Origin: Fibrella aestuarina BUZ 2
GTDB taxonomy: Bacteria > Bacteroidota > Bacteroidia > Cytophagales > Spirosomataceae
Assembly: GCF_000331105.1 (NCBI RefSeq)
Contig: NC_020054.1
Coordinates: 4,129,477-4,193,476 of the forward strand
DNA length: 64,000 nucleotides
Direction: 5' to 3'
In this document: piece by piece, positions 50,103-58,202 of the stretch
Numbering within the stretch: position 1 is the first letter of the stretch
How the letters are laid out: each line of letters begins with the position of its first letter
Position numbers and translations under genes: made by a program
Notes under the pieces: generated by a model
The model's input: only the letters and a program-made list of their open reading frames with translations
What the model was told of the DNA's origin: nothing
Database searches by the model: none

Positions 50103-51680
50103 TTAAAATGGTGTAGCTATGTTAAGTTGTTTGCAAAAATCTGCCATGGCATCATTGGTAGCAGCAATTTCAGTCTCTAATTCCTTTAGTTGGTCGGCTA
50201 TATGTTGCAGGTCAAGCGTCTCTACTTCAGTAAACGTAGCTACATAGCGTGGAATATTAAGGTTATATTCATTGGCTTTTACTTCATCTAGGGTAGCGCG
50301 GTAACTGTATTTCTCTTCTGATAACCGTTTGCGATAGGTACGAACAATCTTGTCTATGTCACTTTCGCGCAAGTAGTTCTGGTTTTTACCCTTCGTATAA
50401 TCTGCGCTGGCATCGACAAACAAAATGTCTGTCGGGTTCTCCCTGCACTTCTTAAATACAAGTATGGCAGTCGGTAAGCTTGTACCATAAAAGATGCTTG
50501 CTGGTAAGCCAATTACGGCATCTAAATAGTTCTTTTCAGCTATAAGGTACTCGCGTATGTGTCCTTCGGCACCACCCCGAAACAGTACGCCGTGGGCCAC
50601 TACAACGGCCATTGTTCCGTTTTCGGCCAGGTGGTGTACCATGTGTTGCACAAAGGCAAAGTCGGCTTTACTGGCTGGTGCTATTCGTCCATACTGGCTA
50701 AAACGATCATCGGAAATAAAAAGCGGGTTGGCACTCCACTGAGCCGAAAACGGCGGATTGGCTACTATAGCCTCAAACCGCTTATCAAGGTGTTGAGGGT
50801 GTTCTAAGGTGTCGTCCTGCCTGATGTCGAAGTTCCGATAATGCACGTCGTGCAAGATCATGTTCATACGGGCAAGGTTGTAGGTAGTGCGGTTCAGTTC
50901 CTGCCCGTAGAAGCTCGATACCTCCTTTACCTCTTTAGCTACCCGTAGTAGCAACGAACCTGAACCACACGTAGGATCATAAACCGACTTTAGCTTTGTT
51001 TTGCCGGTTGTCACTAGTTTAGCCAGAATCTTAGATACCTGTTGCGGGGTATAGAACTCCCCGGCTTTCTTCCCGGCTCCACTGGCAAATTTTCCAATCA
51101 AGTATTCGTAAGCGTCACCCAATACATCGGCTTCAACGTTCTCTAACTGAAAGTCAATTACGTTAAGATGTTCCAGCACTTTAACAATTAGCGCGTTTTT
51201 AGCGGCTTCTGTCCGGCCTAGCTTGCTCGATGTGAGGTCAAGGTCTTCAAAGAGCCGGTTAAAGTCTTCTTCGCTATCCGTTCCCATTGTGCTCTGCTCA
51301 ATGTTGTTCAGGATAGCGGCCAGGTCTCCTAATATGAAGTTAGATTCCCCCTCTTCGCCGTTTTGGACTTGCCCCTTACGAACAATCTCTTTAAACAGTT
51401 CTGAAGGCTTTAGAAAGAAGCCAAGCTTCTGAATGGCTTCTTCTTTCACGGCTTCCAGAAACTCTTGCCCTTCTTCGCTTTGCTCGTTAATCTTTACGTA
51501 AGTAATCCCGTCTTCTTTAAGTAGCTGGTTGGCGTACAACTCCATTTTCTCGGAGAGGTACTTATAAAAGATGAATCCTAGAATGTAATCCCGAAAATCG
51601 TCGGCATCCATCTTGCCCCGTAAGGTATTGGCAATGCTCCAGAGTTGTTGTTCTAGCTGTCGTTTCTGTTCGGCTGACAT
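50103..51680 (-). CDS. hsdM: Type I restriction modification methyltransferase subunit
   Basis: A 525-residue adenine-N6 methyltransferase. The SAM-binding motif is DPTCGSGSLLLRVAKE (about residue 235) and the catalytic motif NPPF is in AIVANPPFSAQWS. The N-terminal helical domain (SIANTLRGKMDADDFRDYIL) and the C-terminal coiled segment (LQHIADQLKELETEIAATND) that docks HsdS are present. First gene of the hsd operon; 204 bases separate it from the replication gene upstream on the same strand. Protects the host by methylating the HsdS target. Confidence 0.96.
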   Translation of the reverse strand: MSAEQKRQLEQQLWSIANTLRGKMDADDFRDYILGFIFYKYLSEKMELYANQLLKEDGITYVKINEQSEEGQEFLEAVKEEAIQKLGFFLKPSELFKEIVRKGQVQNGEEGESNFILGDLAAILNNIEQSTMGTDSEEDFNRLFEDLDLTSSKLGRTEAAKNALIVKVLEHLNVIDFQLENVEADVLGDAYEYLIGKFASGAGKKAGEFYTPQQVSKILAKLVTTGKTKLKSVYDPTCGSGSLLLRVAKEVKEVSSFYGQELNRTTYNLARMNMILHDVHYRNFDIRQDDTLEHPQHLDKRFEAIVANPPFSAQWSANPLFISDDRFSQYGRIAPASKADFAFVQHMVHHLAENGTMAVVVAHGVLFRGGAEGHIREYLIAEKNYLDAVIGLPASIFYGTSLPTAILVFKKCRENPTDILFVDASADYTKGKNQNYLRESDIDKIVRTYRKRLSEEKYSYRATLDEVKANEYNLNIPRYVATFTEVETLDLQHIADQLKELETEIAATNDAMADFCKQLNIATPF

Positions 51681-51884
51681 TGGGTACTCTCGTGAAATGG
51701 TCTATTAATGAACCGGCAATAGTGCTGATTGAAGCGCAATATAGCGGCTTATCTGAAAGCTGCTGATATAGAAAAAGGGGTTACTTGCCCCTTTTCTAAT
51801 GTTGCTCGTTAGGTATGCTTAGGGCCTGTTTGTAGGGCTTAGGGGTAATGGTCTGATAGCAACAGCCTTACTGATGCACTTTGC

Positions 51885-52925
51885 TCATAAACGCTCTATC
51901 TGGTCCTCGTAGGGCCTTAGAATGGAACCGGGATTAGCTGCCCACTCTGCCAGTGTACGAACAATGAGCGGTGTGGGCTTTACCGCCGGGGGCTGATCGG
52001 TACGTTGGTAGCCCTCATCAGCATAGAGTGGCATTGTCTGACCGTGTATTATACCGTCTTTAATTGCCCGCTGATTTTGGCTGAGGTCTCGCCATTCGCT
52101 TGCTACGGTCTCTAAGGCAAGAACAGCCGTTTGCTCATCTAAGCGGCCTGCTGCAATATAACCGCCTGCCAGTGTTGCCGCTTTTAAAAGTGCCTGATGG
52201 TGGGTTCCGGGGCCTGAGTTTTCGGCACATCGAACAATTTTGGTTAGTAGTTGCCCCTTGCTCTGATCGCTGAACCGGCTATAACTGACCGTGCGGGGCG
52301 TTGGTGGCTGTGGGGTATAGGCTCCATTCATTACCGTTGCGGCCTCATTTACAAAGGGGGCGGCATCATGGGAGACAAACCGCAAATCAGTAGGGTTTCC
52401 GCCTTTACTGGTGTCTAGCGCAATACCGAACCGCTCATTGAATAACCGCTTCAGATACCGAAAATGAGCCGCCAACGTTTCCGGCGTCTGATGATCGGGT
52501 AAGCGAACCACAAACCAAAGCCCTCCCCTTACAGAGTAAGCACAAAGCACCACATAAGGCAAGCGGGCAAGGTGCGTTTTGAGTTCGGCCATATTAATGC
52601 CTGGGTTGTCCTTCTGGTCAATGTCTCCCGTTAGTAGCGGCCACTGCTGTTTGATCTTTTCGCTGAACGTTGTTTTTGCACGTCGGTGGTAAAGCAACGA
52701 TACGGGCGTAATGGCTGGCAATTGCTTTTTTAACTCTCCCTGTTTGTTCGGGTCAGCTTCAGCGCGTATCTGTTCGATTAACGGCCTGTAATACCCCGTA
52801 CTATTCATACGCCGTAACGTTGTCTGTTGGCTAGGTACGTTGGCGAAACTGTTACGTTGGTTGTCGTACTCGAAAAAGCTAACTGGTACGTCTAACAGTG
52901 TCGGTCTGAACTGTTGATTGTCCAT
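51885..52925 (-). CDS. BT4734/VirE N-terminal domain protein (primase-like)
   Basis: A 346-residue protein of the type that accompanies DUF3987 proteins in Bacteroidota mobile elements. The core strings are WPLLTGDIDQKDNPGINMAE (acidic site resembling the primase/Prim-Pol catalytic Asp pair), YVVLCAYSVRGGLWFVVRLP and LDTSKGGNPTDLRFVSHD. The C-terminal third is helical. ATG 52925 (MDNQQFRP) is preferred to a start 39 bases upstream. It likely works with the DUF3987 protein in replication or in regulation of the excised element. Confidence 0.75.
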   Translation of the reverse strand: MDNQQFRPTLLDVPVSFFEYDNQRNSFANVPSQQTTLRRMNSTGYYRPLIEQIRAEADPNKQGELKKQLPAITPVSLLYHRRAKTTFSEKIKQQWPLLTGDIDQKDNPGINMAELKTHLARLPYVVLCAYSVRGGLWFVVRLPDHQTPETLAAHFRYLKRLFNERFGIALDTSKGGNPTDLRFVSHDAAPFVNEAATVMNGAYTPQPPTPRTVSYSRFSDQSKGQLLTKIVRCAENSGPGTHHQALLKAATLAGGYIAAGRLDEQTAVLALETVASEWRDLSQNQRAIKDGIIHGQTMPLYADEGYQRTDQPPAVKPTPLIVRTLAEWAANPGSILRPYEDQIERL

Positions 52926-53018
52926 ACTGTTTTGCTGTAAAAGCATAGTGAGAATACCTGACAAAACCGACAGAAGTACTTTAGTCAGTTTTGTCGGTAG
53001 ATTACTTTACGCGTTTGG

Positions 53019-54650
53019 CTAAATTTTGGGGTTAATCAGGTAGTGGGGGGCGGGGGGACGTCCGTTTGTGAACTCTGGCTGTTGCTCCTCTGCTAGGTAG
53101 TACCGGTCTACCAGTTGCTCTATTGCTGCTTCAGCCTGTTCAACCGTTTTTAGATGTGTCCAACCCTTCCGGTAAACGTCTCGTGCGTTAAAGCCGTCTT
53201 TAAGATCGCCACGCTTTAAGTGTCGCAATAGCTCTTTTGCCGCTTCTATACTGGCTGTGTCGAGAAGTCCATAAATACGGCGGGCGTGGCTCATTAAGTA
53301 ATTGCACCACTCTACGGCCATTTGTGCGGCCTCAACCGTTACAAATTGCTTATCTCTGCCAGTATTGCTTGCTACGGGATTTTCAACGCAATTGACCACG
53401 TGGAAGACAAGCGCCAGCGAAGGCATCAGAGAACGGTATTTTGTAAAATGCTCTTCAAGTAATCCGCTTTCAACTGGTAATACGTTTGTTTCCCAATTGG
53501 TAAGCCACTGCTTAAATAGTTCCTGTGCAGCGTTATCAAAGTGCGTGTAAGGGAATTTATCAAACTCATTGGCGTCGTATGCGATAGATTTAAAATCGGC
53601 ATTGGCAATCTGCTGGATAACGGCAATCGCTCTGTCACGTGCTTGCTTATCGGGGTATTCATCTGCATATTCCCAATGTGCCGGATCAGGAAAAACGGCG
53701 ACCTGTAAACGTTGTACGAATCCATCGTTTTCGTAGCCCGTAGCGGCTTGCAGGTAAGGTAAAAGCTTGGCTGGTTGAATACCGCCAAAAAGTGATTCAC
53801 AAATCACATTTACGTGCATTGTACCACGTCCTATCCTATCGATAGTTATCGACCCGCTACCATTCCATGCTTCTAGGTGAAAGGCTCTATCCTGTTCATG
53901 GCCGGAACGGTCCCAACTGGCTAACAGGCCGGTTAATTCATCCCTCATTTGTAAAAGCCCAGCCGGGTTTTCGTTTAACAGTTCGGCCAGTTTTTCAACC
54001 GTCGTATCGTTGACCATATACCGGCGCTCTTTGGGTTTCTTTGGGGCTTCAGGATAGGGCGTCGGGTTATCTATTTTTTTGCCCTTGTGCATATCCTGTT
54101 TTTGTGCAGCATACGCTTTCTTCTGTGCCTCGTAGTCCACTAGCGCCCGTTCGTAGTGTGCTATTTCCTCTTCAAATTCCGCACGAGCGAAAGCGATCAA
54201 CCGATTAAGCGGTTTAAGTACTTCGCTCACCGAAGGCGTTTTCATGGCAGATGGGCCACCGATAACAGCCCCCCAAAGATTAGGAACTACGGTCCAATTG
54301 TCCTTTGATTTTGATTTGATTGTTAGCCTTGTGCCGATCAGAGAGGATAACATAACCACTGCTGAAGCTCCTACAAAGTCTAACGGGCATTTCATGCGGT
54401 GGGCAATATCACATAGCCAGGGGCGTAACGGTTCGGGTATCATTTCCGGTTTCAGTGGTAACACCGGCATCAAATGGTTTTCGATAGGCTGAGGTTTAAA
54501 CCACTTTATATTGTCTGGGTTTGATTCATTAGGCTCAAATAAATAGTCAGCAGTTCCGGTTAATTCCTCTTCTGTCATGTCAAAAAGGGGCGGGCGGTAA
54601 GCTTGATTTTTATCCTGTTCGGGTGTATATTGATGGTGGTTAGTCTCCAT
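53019..54650 (-). CDS. DUF3987 domain protein (helicase/primase-associated)
   Basis: A 543-residue protein of the DUF3987 family, common beside BT4734-domain genes in Bacteroidota elements. It has LCDIAHRMKCPLDFVGASAV, then a modified P-loop-like stretch LWGAVIGGPSAMKTPSVSEV (about residue 130; GGPSAMKT resembles GxxxxGKS/T), a basic linker (GKKIDNPTPYPEAPKKPKER) and a Walker B-like stretch (MRDELTGLLASWDR). A DNA-dependent ATPase or helicase role in element replication is inferred. It is followed 93 bases later by the primase-like gene. Confidence 0.8.
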   Translation of the reverse strand: METNHHQYTPEQDKNQAYRPPLFDMTEEELTGTADYLFEPNESNPDNIKWFKPQPIENHLMPVLPLKPEMIPEPLRPWLCDIAHRMKCPLDFVGASAVVMLSSLIGTRLTIKSKSKDNWTVVPNLWGAVIGGPSAMKTPSVSEVLKPLNRLIAFARAEFEEEIAHYERALVDYEAQKKAYAAQKQDMHKGKKIDNPTPYPEAPKKPKERRYMVNDTTVEKLAELLNENPAGLLQMRDELTGLLASWDRSGHEQDRAFHLEAWNGSGSITIDRIGRGTMHVNVICESLFGGIQPAKLLPYLQAATGYENDGFVQRLQVAVFPDPAHWEYADEYPDKQARDRAIAVIQQIANADFKSIAYDANEFDKFPYTHFDNAAQELFKQWLTNWETNVLPVESGLLEEHFTKYRSLMPSLALVFHVVNCVENPVASNTGRDKQFVTVEAAQMAVEWCNYLMSHARRIYGLLDTASIEAAKELLRHLKRGDLKDGFNARDVYRKGWTHLKTVEQAEAAIEQLVDRYYLAEEQQPEFTNGRPPAPHYLINPKI

Positions 54651-54715
54651 GTTAGGAATAATTTTTACGGGTCGGTGCTGTGCGGCATCGGCCCGTTTTC
54701 GTTGAGGTGGTGGGA

Positions 54716-54913
54716 TTAATCTTGATCGTGAATAGCAGGGCCAAACGGCAAAGCATCGGCCTCCTCATCGGGCGTCATGTTTGCCGATGGTGGTTCATTC
54801 CTTATAATAACGAGCCTAGGGATTAGCAGAACTGCAACACCCAAATAGTAGGCTAAGAAGGGCAAGAGCCATTCTGAATAGCTCAGCGCTTCAACAGTGT
54901 TAGATGGGTTCAT
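54716..54913 (-). CDS. Small single-pass membrane protein
   Basis: A 65-residue protein with one strongly hydrophobic helix (WLLPFLAYYLGVAVLLIPRL) and an acidic C-terminal tail. No family recognised. Its start overlaps the stop of the HTH gene by four bases, which supports it as real and co-translated. Confidence 0.6.
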   Translation of the reverse strand: MNPSNTVEALSYSEWLLPFLAYYLGVAVLLIPRLVIIRNEPPSANMTPDEEADALPFGPAIHDQD

Positions 54914-55200
54914 AACCGGGGGCCTTCAATCGTTTTACGGTTGCCCTGATCTAACCAATCAAGTAATTCTGAACGTCGGAACGTTAGCCGGTTACCGCGT
55001 TTCTTGTGAGGTATAGCCCGTTCTGAAACGAGCGTATAGATACGGGGCTTACTAAGCCTTGTTATCTGTGTGGCTAACTCGATACCGCCTATCTCCTCTG
55101 TAGAAGTGGCGTTAGCTGATGATAGTCTAGCAAGTATTTCTTGCTGATTGGCTTCGATAGCGGTTAACCGCTTATCCCAAATTTCAAAATAGTTGGTCAT
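54910..55200 (-). CDS. Helix-turn-helix excisionase/AlpA-like protein
   Basis: A 96-residue protein. The N-terminal half is a coiled helix (FEIWDKRLTAIEANQQEILA) and the C-terminal half is a winged-helix of the MerR/excisionase type (LATQITRLSKPRIYTLVSER, then IPHKKRGNRLTFRRSELLDW). This is the common Bacteroidota element HTH protein, thought to act as recombination directionality factor or regulator. ATG 55200 is preferred over one 33 bases upstream. Position next to the integrase and replication genes supports a regulatory or excision role. Confidence 0.8.
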   Translation of the reverse strand: MTNYFEIWDKRLTAIEANQQEILARLSSANATSTEEIGGIELATQITRLSKPRIYTLVSERAIPHKKRGNRLTFRRSELLDWLDQGNRKTIEGPRL

Positions 55201-55364
55201 GGTTTGTTGTCGTTTTGTTTTCGACTGAGGCAAACCAACACAAACAAAAAAACCGGACTATAAATCCGGTTTTCGGCACTCAACTAACTATTTATAATTT
55301 CTTGAAAGTCAGCACATTAACATGGCTATTAAAGAAAGCCGGACGAACTGGATATAAGACCGGT

Positions 55365-56501
55365 TTACTTTCGATACATGATTCTGGTGATTTTATCATG
55401 AGCTAGTTTTGGGTTATTGTCAGTCATGTGAAGGTAGGTAAGGAACGTTGAGGGCTTTAACGACTTCCCATTTGTCTTAACAAACCAGAAAGTTAACCAC
55501 TCCCCAACTTGATCTTTAGTGTAGTCTTTCGGGTTAATATGCCCAGCCTCAAAAACCTGCCGAAAGTAATCGCCTAAAACCTTCGCGGCTGTCTTTGTGT
55601 GAATTTTTTCGGTCAAGTCTTCCAAATTAAGAAGACTTTCAAGTCGTTTTTTATTTTCATCGTCTAAATCAAAGCCAAGCTGCTGTTGTATTTGCTTGAT
55701 CCTATCTTGCTTAATACGTATATATGGTTTTAAGGTATTTTCTACACTAACCTGTTCTGACTTTTGCGCTGTTTTAGCCGTAGTACTATTGACAGGTGAG
55801 GGAAAGTAGACCGCTATTTCGTCTATGGTACTTTCAACCACGTTCCACATTAATGCATATGGGTTGTATTGTTCAAATATTTGGGTTTCCTCTTTATTGA
55901 CAGTATACCAAGTATCATATTGCTTGCACATCGGCAAAAAGCGGGCCTGAATAGTTCGCCCGTACATATCAGTGTTCACGCCGCTTGTTGTCAGGACTTT
56001 CCTAAGTCCAGTCTTAAAATTCTCGTAAAGTCCTCTGGCTTGAATGATGTCATCCTGAAAATAAGCGGAAAAAACAAAGTTAGGTCGTACCTCTGAAAAG
56101 ACAGCGGAGATATTGTATCGAGTAGCTTTATGAATGAAATTTCGTAAATGATACTCCCATATCTCTATGTCGCGTTCTGATTGATCAAGGCTTGTGTTCA
56201 CTGTCTGCGTTTTAGATGTTCTTATCCTTTCAATTTCCTGACGAACTTTTAAACAGCGTTGTGTTTGATACTCTATCCCTAACCAGTATTCAACTTCACG
56301 TCCATTTTTGTACGATTCTGGATAGGCGTAATTGGGACTACCTTCCATAAGATTAACTGCCATCTGAACATGTTGCATCCATTGCTCTTCAGCATATTCA
56401 GATACACGGTTAAGATCATATTCATCTAGCCGTTTTAAGTAAGCTACGTCTTGGTGAGCTTTATTATAATTGTCTCGAATTTCTACAGAAAAATTGTGCA
56501 T
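55365..56501 (-). CDS. Element-encoded protein of unknown function
   Basis: A 378-residue, mainly helical, charged protein beginning MHNFSVEIRDNYNKAHQDVA. It has aromatic-rich helices in the middle (YNISAVFSEVRPNFVFSAYF) and a C-terminal region (KDQVGEWLTFWFVKTNGKSL) that recalls RteC-like regulatory proteins of Bacteroides elements, though the match is weak. No signal peptide or membrane helix. It lies between the HTH gene and the integrase on the same strand, 53 bases after the integrase stop. Confidence 0.6.
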   Translation of the reverse strand: MHNFSVEIRDNYNKAHQDVAYLKRLDEYDLNRVSEYAEEQWMQHVQMAVNLMEGSPNYAYPESYKNGREVEYWLGIEYQTQRCLKVRQEIERIRTSKTQTVNTSLDQSERDIEIWEYHLRNFIHKATRYNISAVFSEVRPNFVFSAYFQDDIIQARGLYENFKTGLRKVLTTSGVNTDMYGRTIQARFLPMCKQYDTWYTVNKEETQIFEQYNPYALMWNVVESTIDEIAVYFPSPVNSTTAKTAQKSEQVSVENTLKPYIRIKQDRIKQIQQQLGFDLDDENKKRLESLLNLEDLTEKIHTKTAAKVLGDYFRQVFEAGHINPKDYTKDQVGEWLTFWFVKTNGKSLKPSTFLTYLHMTDNNPKLAHDKITRIMYRK

Positions 56502-56554
56502 GTTGGATCATAACTTACAATCTGCAAACATGGGTTAGCACGGTACTAGTACAG

Positions 56555-57913
56555 TTAAAGCAGCGCATCGTAAGCTGAATCTACTGTTTCACTGGCAAAA
56601 CTGGTTAGATAGGTTTGCGTAACAGCTTCAGTCGTATGTCCCATTGCTTCGCTGATAATTGACGTAGCAATACCGGCTTGTTTCATTGCTGATGCAAAAG
56701 AGTGGCGCGCTACGTAAGTTGTTAGCGTAACCGTAATTCCAACAGCTTCAGCAATCGTCTTTAGGTTTGTATTTACCTCTCCTAGAACCTTATGGCATCG
56801 GTTCTTGATTTGGCTTGGCGTGGTGTGTCGGGTGTTGTTAAGAATAGGAAAGGCATAGCTTTCAGAGCCATTCTCTGTAATAGGACGGTAAGCGTCAAGA
56901 ATTGCTTGCGTAGGGGCGTTCAGACGCACACTGAAACGCCCACCTGTTTTTTGTCGCACGTAATCAACCCGGTAATTGCCCGAAATGTCCTTGTTGATGT
57001 TTCGCCACTTTAGCGCGGCAAGATCAACAAAGTTGATACCACCAAGATAGAACGAAAAAAGAAAAACGTCTTTGGCAAGTTGTAAATGCTCTGATGTTTT
57101 TCGTAAACTAGCGTACAAGCCCGGTTCGATGGCAGGTACTTGGTAAGATTCAACCTTACGAACGTCGTCACGGCTAATTGCCCGCTTACTTGTCTTGGTA
57201 TTGAACTTGCCTAGTTGAAACTTATGCTTTTCAGCGGCATTACGCGCAAAGGGGTAATGCTCAGGCTTAGTTACCTCTTCAGCGATTGCCTTGTTTACAA
57301 TAGCACGTAAAACCCTAAACCGCTGATGAATTGTATTATCAGAGTTGCCCCGTTCGCGTAGATGCGTTTCAAGGCTATTGCAAAACTTCACGCTGACCTT
57401 ATCAAATGCAATATCTGCGGTGCTGTACTCCTCCTTAAGAAAGCGGGCTACAATGGCTTTTAACTCTTTGTAAATATCTGCGTTCCCATGTTGACCGGCT
57501 CTCTTCATAGCTAAGCAAACCTCATCTATGTAAGCAAGTAAAGACACTTTACGAACCGTTGCCCTTTTCTGTGCTACCTGTTCAGCTACATCTTTTGCCG
57601 TATATCCAACCTCATCAGCGTTGACAAGCTCTGTAGCAGAGGCTTTATACTTATCCTCCCAATCGGTCAACTGCCTAATCAAATCTTCTCTATATGGCTC
57701 AGGATAGCTTTTACGAATGGCCTCTCTGAAATTCGTATGCTTATCGTTCCAATACTTTGAATTGAGAGAGATTCCCGTAGCTATGTACTTCGTTTTACGG
57801 TCTTTGATAATACGAACCCAAAAAGGGTGTGATCCGTCAGAAAGCAGTTTAACAGTGCGATAAATGACCTTTACGCTTGCTTTCCCTTCCTTATGCTCAG
57901 TTGTTCTAGCCAT
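56555..57913 (-). CDS. Tyrosine recombinase (integrase) of the island
   Basis: A 452-residue phage-type integrase with an N-terminal arm-binding part (VKVIYRTVKLLSDGSHPFWV), SAM-like core-binding domain (about residues 110-215) and catalytic domain. The C-terminal boxes are TTYVARHSFASAMKQAGI (box II Arg present; the usual preceding His is Thr) and MGHTTEAVTQTYL with the Tyr nucleophile. The first catalytic Arg is replaced in YLGGINFVDLAALKW, as is common in Bacteroidota integrases. It is the last gene before the right repeat and should catalyse integration at tRNA-Arg. Confidence 0.93.
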   Translation of the reverse strand: MARTTEHKEGKASVKVIYRTVKLLSDGSHPFWVRIIKDRKTKYIATGISLNSKYWNDKHTNFREAIRKSYPEPYREDLIRQLTDWEDKYKASATELVNADEVGYTAKDVAEQVAQKRATVRKVSLLAYIDEVCLAMKRAGQHGNADIYKELKAIVARFLKEEYSTADIAFDKVSVKFCNSLETHLRERGNSDNTIHQRFRVLRAIVNKAIAEEVTKPEHYPFARNAAEKHKFQLGKFNTKTSKRAISRDDVRKVESYQVPAIEPGLYASLRKTSEHLQLAKDVFLFSFYLGGINFVDLAALKWRNINKDISGNYRVDYVRQKTGGRFSVRLNAPTQAILDAYRPITENGSESYAFPILNNTRHTTPSQIKNRCHKVLGEVNTNLKTIAEAVGITVTLTTYVARHSFASAMKQAGIATSIISEAMGHTTEAVTQTYLTSFASETVDSAYDALL

Positions 57914-58066
57914 TATTTTACCTGTGCATTCGGGTACAACACTAGGTACAACAAATGTAATAATTTATGGCATAACGACGATAATTAACAACAAATCATT
58001 TTCTATATCTTACTGAAAATCAAATTAATAATAGATTACAGCAACACGTAGTTTAGTTATACCCTA

Positions 58067-58107
58067 TTCCTTCTAAGAAGGCGGTCCTTGGTTCGAATCC
58101 AAGCGGG
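58067..58107 (+). repeat. attR direct repeat (tRNA-Arg 3' half)
   Basis: 41 bases identical to 40711-40751. The next base is G instead of A, so the displaced acceptor strand reads CGGGGTC rather than CGGGATC. It forms the outer part of the left arm of a long inverted repeat. Confidence 0.93.
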
Positions 58108-58193
58108 GTCACAAAAAGAAACGCATCAAGAGCGAGGCAACAGCTGCTCTTGATGCGTTTCTTTTTGTGACCCCGCTTGGATTCGAACCAAGG
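58086..58193. repeat. 48-bp perfect inverted repeat holding tRNA 3' ends
   Basis: 58086-58133 and 58146-58193 are perfectly complementary with a 12-base loop. The inner 21 bp (AAAAAGAAACGC and so on) look like a tRNA terminator; the outer part repeats the T arm and acceptor strand of tRNA-Arg, so the minus strand also carries a tRNA 3' end just after the AraC gene stop. It probably terminates transcripts from both sides. Confidence 0.9.
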
Positions 58194-58202
58194 GCCACCT
58201 CA

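Larger units (their letters stand above)
40711..58107. mobile_element. Integrative element in tRNA-Arg (about 17.4 kb)
   Basis: Bounded by 41-bp identical direct repeats of the tRNA-Arg 3' half, with a tyrosine integrase adjacent to the right end and GC content clearly below the flanks. All its genes are on the minus strand. Contents: integrase, unknown gene, HTH excisionase-like protein, small membrane protein, DUF3987 and BT4734/VirE-N replication proteins, hsdM-hsdS-hsdR, an ATPase/HNH pair, and four small unknown proteins. No relaxase, coupling protein, transfer or capsid gene is seen, so it is a mobilizable or phage-satellite type element whose cargo is mostly defence. Confidence 0.9.
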
